NCBI GenBank assembly: GCA_029777145.1
Contig: JAKOSS010000729.1
Location: 1 to 9,129, forward strand
DNA from: Acidobacteriota bacterium
Lineage (GTDB): Bacteria; Acidobacteriota; Blastocatellia; Pyrinomonadales; Pyrinomonadaceae
Direction: 5' to 3'
Length of the DNA: 9,129 bases
A program made the translations under genes and the position numbers. Positions 6,440-9,129 of this stretch are shown piece after piece; position 1 is the stretch's first letter; each line of letters begins with the position of its first letter. The notes below the pieces were generated by a model. The model saw nothing but the letters and a program-made list of their open reading frames with translations. It did no database searches and was not told the DNA's origin.

Positions 6440-7423
6440 GTGACGGATTCCGAGAGAATCATCGAAGAGGCGCGGCGTATCGGGTTCGACAAGGCGGGGA
6501 TCGTCCGCGCCGAACCGCTTGCCGATGAACGCGCGCAGCTCGACGCTTGGATCGCGAACGGTTATCACGGTGAGATGGCGTGGATGGCGCGCAATCCCGA
6601 GATGCGATCCGACCCGACCGTCCTTTTTCCGCCGGTGCGGTCGATAATCGTCGTTGCGCTCAATTACTACACTCCGCACGCTCATTCGAATGAACCCGGT
6701 ACCGGAAAAGTGTCGCGGTATGCGTGGGGTGACGACTACCACGACATCATGCGCGCGAAACTCCGCCGGCTGGCCGAATTCGTGAAGACGCTCGACGAAA
6801 CGGCCGAAACTCGGTCGTGCGTCGATACGGCGCCGATCATGGACAAGGCCTGGGCCGTCCGCGCCGGACTCGGATGGCTGGGGAAGCATTCGAATGTGAT
6901 CACGACCGAACTCGGGTCATGGATCTTCATCGGCGAACTGCTGGTCAGTCTTGATCTCGACGAGATTTTGGAGCCTGTTCCGGACCATTGCGGGACGTGC
7001 ACGGCGTGTCTCGACGCCTGTCCGACGGGCGCGATCGTCGAACCTTATGTGGTTGATTCGACCCGATGTTTGTCTTACACTACTATCGAATTTCGCGCCC
7101 CTGAATTATCCGACGAACTTTCCAAACACCTGAACGGTTGGCTCTACGGCTGCGATATTTGCCAGGATGTATGTCCGTGGAACCGATTCCAGAAGCCGAC
7201 CGGCGAGTCCGGTTTTGAGCCGCGTTCAGGAAATGTATCGGCTGATCTGGCGGAAATTCTATCGCTTTCCCCGACCGAATATGCCAGGCGATTTCAACGG
7301 AGCGCAATGAAGCGGACGAAGCTTTCCGGACTCCAGCGAAATGCCCGTGCGCTTATCGAGAATGAATTGAACCGTGGTTCCGATGACCGCGCACACCAAT
7401 CCCCCGGAGAAGACAATGATTGA
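6440..7423 (+). CDS. queG: Epoxyqueuosine reductase QueG, short form
   Basis: Cobalamin- and iron-sulfur-dependent enzyme that reduces epoxyqueuosine to queuosine at the wobble position of GUN-anticodon tRNAs, the last step of queuosine synthesis, in the cytoplasm. It has 327 residues. The N-terminal part holds GYHGEMAWMA (41-50), RYAWGDDYH (93-101) and VDTAPIMDKAWAVRAGLGWLGKHSN (128-152), where D129 corresponds to the conserved VD(S/T)xP aspartate. The ferredoxin-like part has CGTCTACLDACP (C184, C187, C190, C194) plus C210 and YGCDICQDVCPWN (C238, C241, C245), eight cysteines minus none for two 4Fe-4S clusters. It ends soon after GLQRNARALIEN (297-308), so the C-terminal HEAT-like extension of the E. 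coli enzyme (379 residues) is absent. The GTG start has no visible Shine-Dalgarno and lies just after the receptor terminator; its position is fixed by the family's N-terminal helix. The stop overlaps the next gene by 8 nt. Confidence 0.93.
   Translation: MTDSERIIEEARRIGFDKAGIVRAEPLADERAQLDAWIANGYHGEMAWMARNPEMRSDPTVLFPPVRSIIVVALNYYTPHAHSNEPGTGKVSRYAWGDDYHDIMRAKLRRLAEFVKTLDETAETRSCVDTAPIMDKAWAVRAGLGWLGKHSNVITTELGSWIFIGELLVSLDLDEILEPVPDHCGTCTACLDACPTGAIVEPYVVDSTRCLSYTTIEFRAPELSDELSKHLNGWLYGCDICQDVCPWNRFQKPTGESGFEPRSGNVSADLAEILSLSPTEYARRFQRSAMKRTKLSGLQRNARALIENELNRGSDDRAHQSPGEDND
7406..7410 (+). promoter_or_regulatory. Ribosome-binding site of the SH3-domain gene inside queG
   Basis: GGAGA lies 5 nt before ATG 7416, within the last codons of queG. 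It selects ATG 7416 over an in-frame GTG at 7374, which would add 14 residues before the signal peptide and lengthen the overlap. Confidence 0.75.
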
Positions 7424-8837
7424 AACATCAAGATCACGCAGCAAAGTAGGTTTGATTTTTGTACTGGCAATGCTGGTTTTCCCGGTTTTCGTCACATCGG
7501 TGGTCGAGTCCGCGGGCGCGGGGATGCAGAAGCGAAAGCCGACCCCGACCCCGCAGAAAAAGGCGACGCCGACGAAGAAGGCGAAAGCGACGCCGACTCC
7601 GGCCAAGAACCAAAGAGCCGCGACGAAGAACACGAAATCGAACACGAAGACAAACGCCAGGACAGATCCCAAGAAGTCCAACGCGAAGACCGATCCGAAA
7701 AAGTCGAACACGAAAGATTCACGTTCAAAGACCGCCAATTCGAAGGACAAGAATTCAAGAACGGCGGCAAAGACGACCAATTCAAAGGATCGGAACGCAA
7801 AGACTCCGGCCAAGAATTCCCGCACCGACAAGAACGCCGCGAACAACCGGACAAGCACAAAGAATTCAAAGACCGCGGATCCGAAGGCCGCAAAATCGAA
7901 CACCCGGACCACGCGTCCGGTCGTTGAGAAGAAACAGCCGGTGGCAAAACGACAGGAGCCGGTGTCGACTCCGGGCGGTGAGCTCGTGATCTCATCGTTC
8001 TCGGTTCCGCTCCGCGGTGATGCACGTGCGACATCCGCCGCGACTTCGAAGGTGAAGTACGGAACCGTGGTGAACGTCGTCGATCGCAACGGCTCGTGGT
8101 ACAAGATCAGCTACAGCGACGGCGGGAGGACGAAGACCGGTTGGGTTCCGGCGAGCAATGCCAGCGAGGTCGGCGCCGATCGCCAGCGGGCATTGCGTCA
8201 GCTCGCCGACAAGGCGTACAAACCCGAAATGGATTTTGGAGCGGCGTCCGAGTTGTACGATCTGATGGGCGACGTCAACGACACATCGGGCGAGTTTGAG
8301 CTCAAACGGCTTCTCGTTTTGCGATCGGCGCTCAAGGGAATTCCGCCGGGGCAGTCGAACTCTGAGCCGTACTCAGGATTTATCAGATCGCATTCCGATT
8401 CGGTCATTTACAACGAACCGGCGGGCGTCTATGTCGTCGCCTCGAACCAGTTCTGGGATCTTCATACGAAGTACGCGAAGAACGTGGTGTCGGACTCGAT
8501 CGCTTGGGAAGCCGCGCAGAATCCGCTGCCGGGCGAGTGCGAAGGATACGTGAATTGTTATCTGTTCGACATGCGGATGCGCTTCGGCGAGTATCTCAAC
8601 TTTCATCCGAACGGCCAGCATTCGGCGCAGGCGCTGACGGACATTACGAATTATCTGAACCCGATCGTCGCCGATATCGACCGCAAGCAGGTTTACAATG
8701 GCCCGACCGACGTCACCGACCGCGCCGAATTCAACAACCTGATCGCCGAACTGAGGACGATCGTGTCGCGGCTCGGATTTGTCGAAAAAGAAAGAACGCT
8801 TCAGCAATTGCGGCAGATCGCTGAAGCGTACAGATAG
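7416..8837 (+). CDS. Secreted SH3-domain protein with long cationic linker and unassigned C-terminal domain
   Basis: Exported protein of 473 residues with no recognised name. Residues 1-10 are positively charged and 11-30 hydrophobic, a signal peptide (possible cleavage near ESAGAG, 31-36) or an N-terminal anchor. Residues 38-185 are a low-complexity linker of Lys, Asn, Thr, Ser, Arg and Ala, beginning with a Thr-Pro-rich part (KPTPTPQKKATPTKK) and containing two pairs of short repeats. Residues 188-250 match a bacterial SH3 domain: VPLRGDARATSAATSKVKYG, VVNVVDRNGSWYKISY and TGWVPAS, with the usual tryptophans. Residues 255-473 are mostly helical with one Cys pair (CEGYVNC, 375-381) and fit no family I recognise. 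Bacterial SH3 domains commonly bind cell-wall peptides, so a periplasmic, peptidoglycan-linked role is likely but not shown. The gene overlaps the end of queG by 8 nt (ATGATTGA), implying cotranscription and perhaps translational coupling. A strong terminator follows. Confidence 0.85.
   Translation: MIETSRSRSKVGLIFVLAMLVFPVFVTSVVESAGAGMQKRKPTPTPQKKATPTKKAKATPTPAKNQRAATKNTKSNTKTNARTDPKKSNAKTDPKKSNTKDSRSKTANSKDKNSRTAAKTTNSKDRNAKTPAKNSRTDKNAANNRTSTKNSKTADPKAAKSNTRTTRPVVEKKQPVAKRQEPVSTPGGELVISSFSVPLRGDARATSAATSKVKYGTVVNVVDRNGSWYKISYSDGGRTKTGWVPASNASEVGADRQRALRQLADKAYKPEMDFGAASELYDLMGDVNDTSGEFELKRLLVLRSALKGIPPGQSNSEPYSGFIRSHSDSVIYNEPAGVYVVASNQFWDLHTKYAKNVVSDSIAWEAAQNPLPGECEGYVNCYLFDMRMRFGEYLNFHPNGQHSAQALTDITNYLNPIVADIDRKQVYNGPTDVTDRAEFNNLIAELRTIVSRLGFVEKERTLQQLRQIAEAYR
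7662..7715 (+). repeat. Two tandem 27-nt repeats encoding TDPKKSN(A/T)K
   Basis: Residues 83-91 and 92-100 of the SH3-domain protein are near-identical nonapeptides. The two DNA copies differ mainly at third codon positions (ACA/ACC, CCC/CCG, AAG/AAA, TCC/TCG), with one amino-acid change (Ala/Thr). Confidence 0.8.
7737..7814 (+). repeat. Second repeat pair in the linker, NSKD(K/R)N-type
   Basis: Residues 108-119 (NSKDKNSRTAAK) and 122-133 (NSKDRNAKTPAK) are 12-residue repeats with a 14-residue period. DNA identity is lower than the protein pattern suggests, so the duplication is old or the composition is under selection. Confidence 0.65.
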
Positions 8838-8858
8838 GCTAACTTCCGGACAAATGTC

Positions 8859-8889
8859 GAGGCCGTCGGTTTGAGCCGGCGGCCTCTTT
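8859..8889 (+). terminator. Strong intrinsic terminator after the queG-SH3 unit
   Basis: GAGGCCGTCGG (8859-8869) pairs with CCGGCGGCCTC (8876-8886) over a 6-nt loop: 11 pairs, one of them G-U, followed by TTT. It begins 21 nt after the stop codon. As the next gene is convergent, it also guards against opposing transcripts. Confidence 0.8.
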
Positions 8890-8908
8890 ACTTCCGACGC
8901 GTTTCGCC

Positions 8909-8982
8909 TTGGCCACCGATTTCGCGAATTGCACGAATATGTCGGAGAGAAATTCGTGAAAATCAGTGGAATTTGCGGCCAA
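8909..8982. repeat. Imperfect palindromic intergenic element
   Basis: The element starts with TTGGCC (8909-8914) and ends with GGCCAA (8977-8982). Inside, CACGAAT (8932-8938) pairs perfectly with ATTCGTG (8952-8958) over 13 nt. Alternatively CCACCGATTTCGCGAAT (8913-8929) pairs with 8952-8969, matching 15 of 18 positions with one gap. It lies between two convergent genes, as intergenic REP-like elements often do. Only one copy is in this window, so a dispersed family is unproven. Confidence 0.5.
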
Positions 8983-8998
8983 CCTCGTTCGGTCCCGA

Positions 8999-9129
8999 TC
9001 AGTTACCCTTGCGCGGGATCTTTCCGTCCATCATCGCGGTCTGATAAACGAACGCCGCCATGATCGTCGCCGCCTGCTTCATGTCGTCGGCCTGGATCCG
9101 ATCGAAGTTGTCCTGATTCGAATGATGCG
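8999..9129 (-). CDS. C-terminal end of an M28-like zinc metallopeptidase (partial)
   Basis: The open frame enters from the right edge and ends at TGA (8999-9001), giving the last 42 residues of a protein. It begins [11 protein letters not shown], which resembles the segment around the last zinc-ligand histidine in M28 aminopeptidases (pattern like YHTxxDTxDxI). A helical tail follows ([20 protein letters not shown]), then the basic end GKIPRKGN. Family members are secreted or periplasmic aminopeptidases. Codon use fits the neighbours. It is convergent with the SH3-domain gene; the start and most of the catalytic domain lie outside the window. Confidence 0.75.
   Translation of the reverse strand, partial: HHSNQDNFDRIQADDMKQAATIMAAFVYQTAMMDGKIPRKGN

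Noticed and set aside
6890..6900. GKH in place of the usual GKN in QueG as an active-site change
   Set aside because: The E. coli enzyme, as I recall it, also has GKHS at this point, so it is a normal variant.
7259..8104. A 281-codon minus-strand frame rich in Phe and Val opposite the SH3-protein gene
   Set aside because: The Phe-rich stretches are the complement of AAG/AAA lysine codons in the linker; no ribosome site or family resemblance.

Overview
The window looks like a chromosomal segment of a moderately GC-rich Gram-negative bacterium. The best clue is the large outer-membrane receptor at 2560-6360: a carboxypeptidase-regulatory-like N-terminal domain joined to an Oar-type TonB-dependent barrel. 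Such proteins are multiplied in Acidobacteriota, and together with the secreted SH3-domain protein and the M28-type peptidase end they suggest a member of Acidobacteriota, perhaps class Blastocatellia. This is an inference from gene content; there is no rRNA or other marker here. No tRNA, rRNA, CRISPR array, insertion sequence or phage gene was seen.

Layout. At the left a metallo-beta-lactamase-fold hydrolase (minus strand, stop at 21) is divergent from an FAD-dependent oxidoreductase of the geranylgeranyl-reductase-like group (1103-2299, plus). Their start codons may lie only 47 nt apart. Next comes a 260-nt AT-rich intergenic region holding two palindromic sites and a strong ribosome-binding site, which leads into the 1266-residue receptor. 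Two hairpins follow the receptor; the second is a good intrinsic terminator. Only 13 nt beyond it begins queG (epoxyqueuosine reductase, 6440-7423, GTG start, no visible Shine-Dalgarno). QueG overlaps by 8 nt the start of a secreted protein with a long Lys/Asn/Thr-rich linker, a bacterial SH3 domain and an unassigned C-terminal region (7416-8837). A strong terminator (8859-8889) and a roughly 74-nt imperfect palindrome (8909-8982) separate this from the convergent C-terminal end of an M28-like metallopeptidase (8999-9129, minus), cut by the window edge.

How the genes work together. No single pathway links them. The receptor acts alone in outer-membrane uptake or surface binding, with no SusD-like partner visible. 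QueG modifies tRNA and is translationally linked to the cell-envelope SH3 protein. The MBL hydrolase and FAD enzyme could share a small-molecule or lipid pathway, but only their divergent arrangement hints at it. I see no convincing evidence for a wholly new multi-gene system. The points most worth following are the paired cysteines of the receptor, its operator-like leader, the cationic-linker SH3 protein and the palindromic intergenic element.
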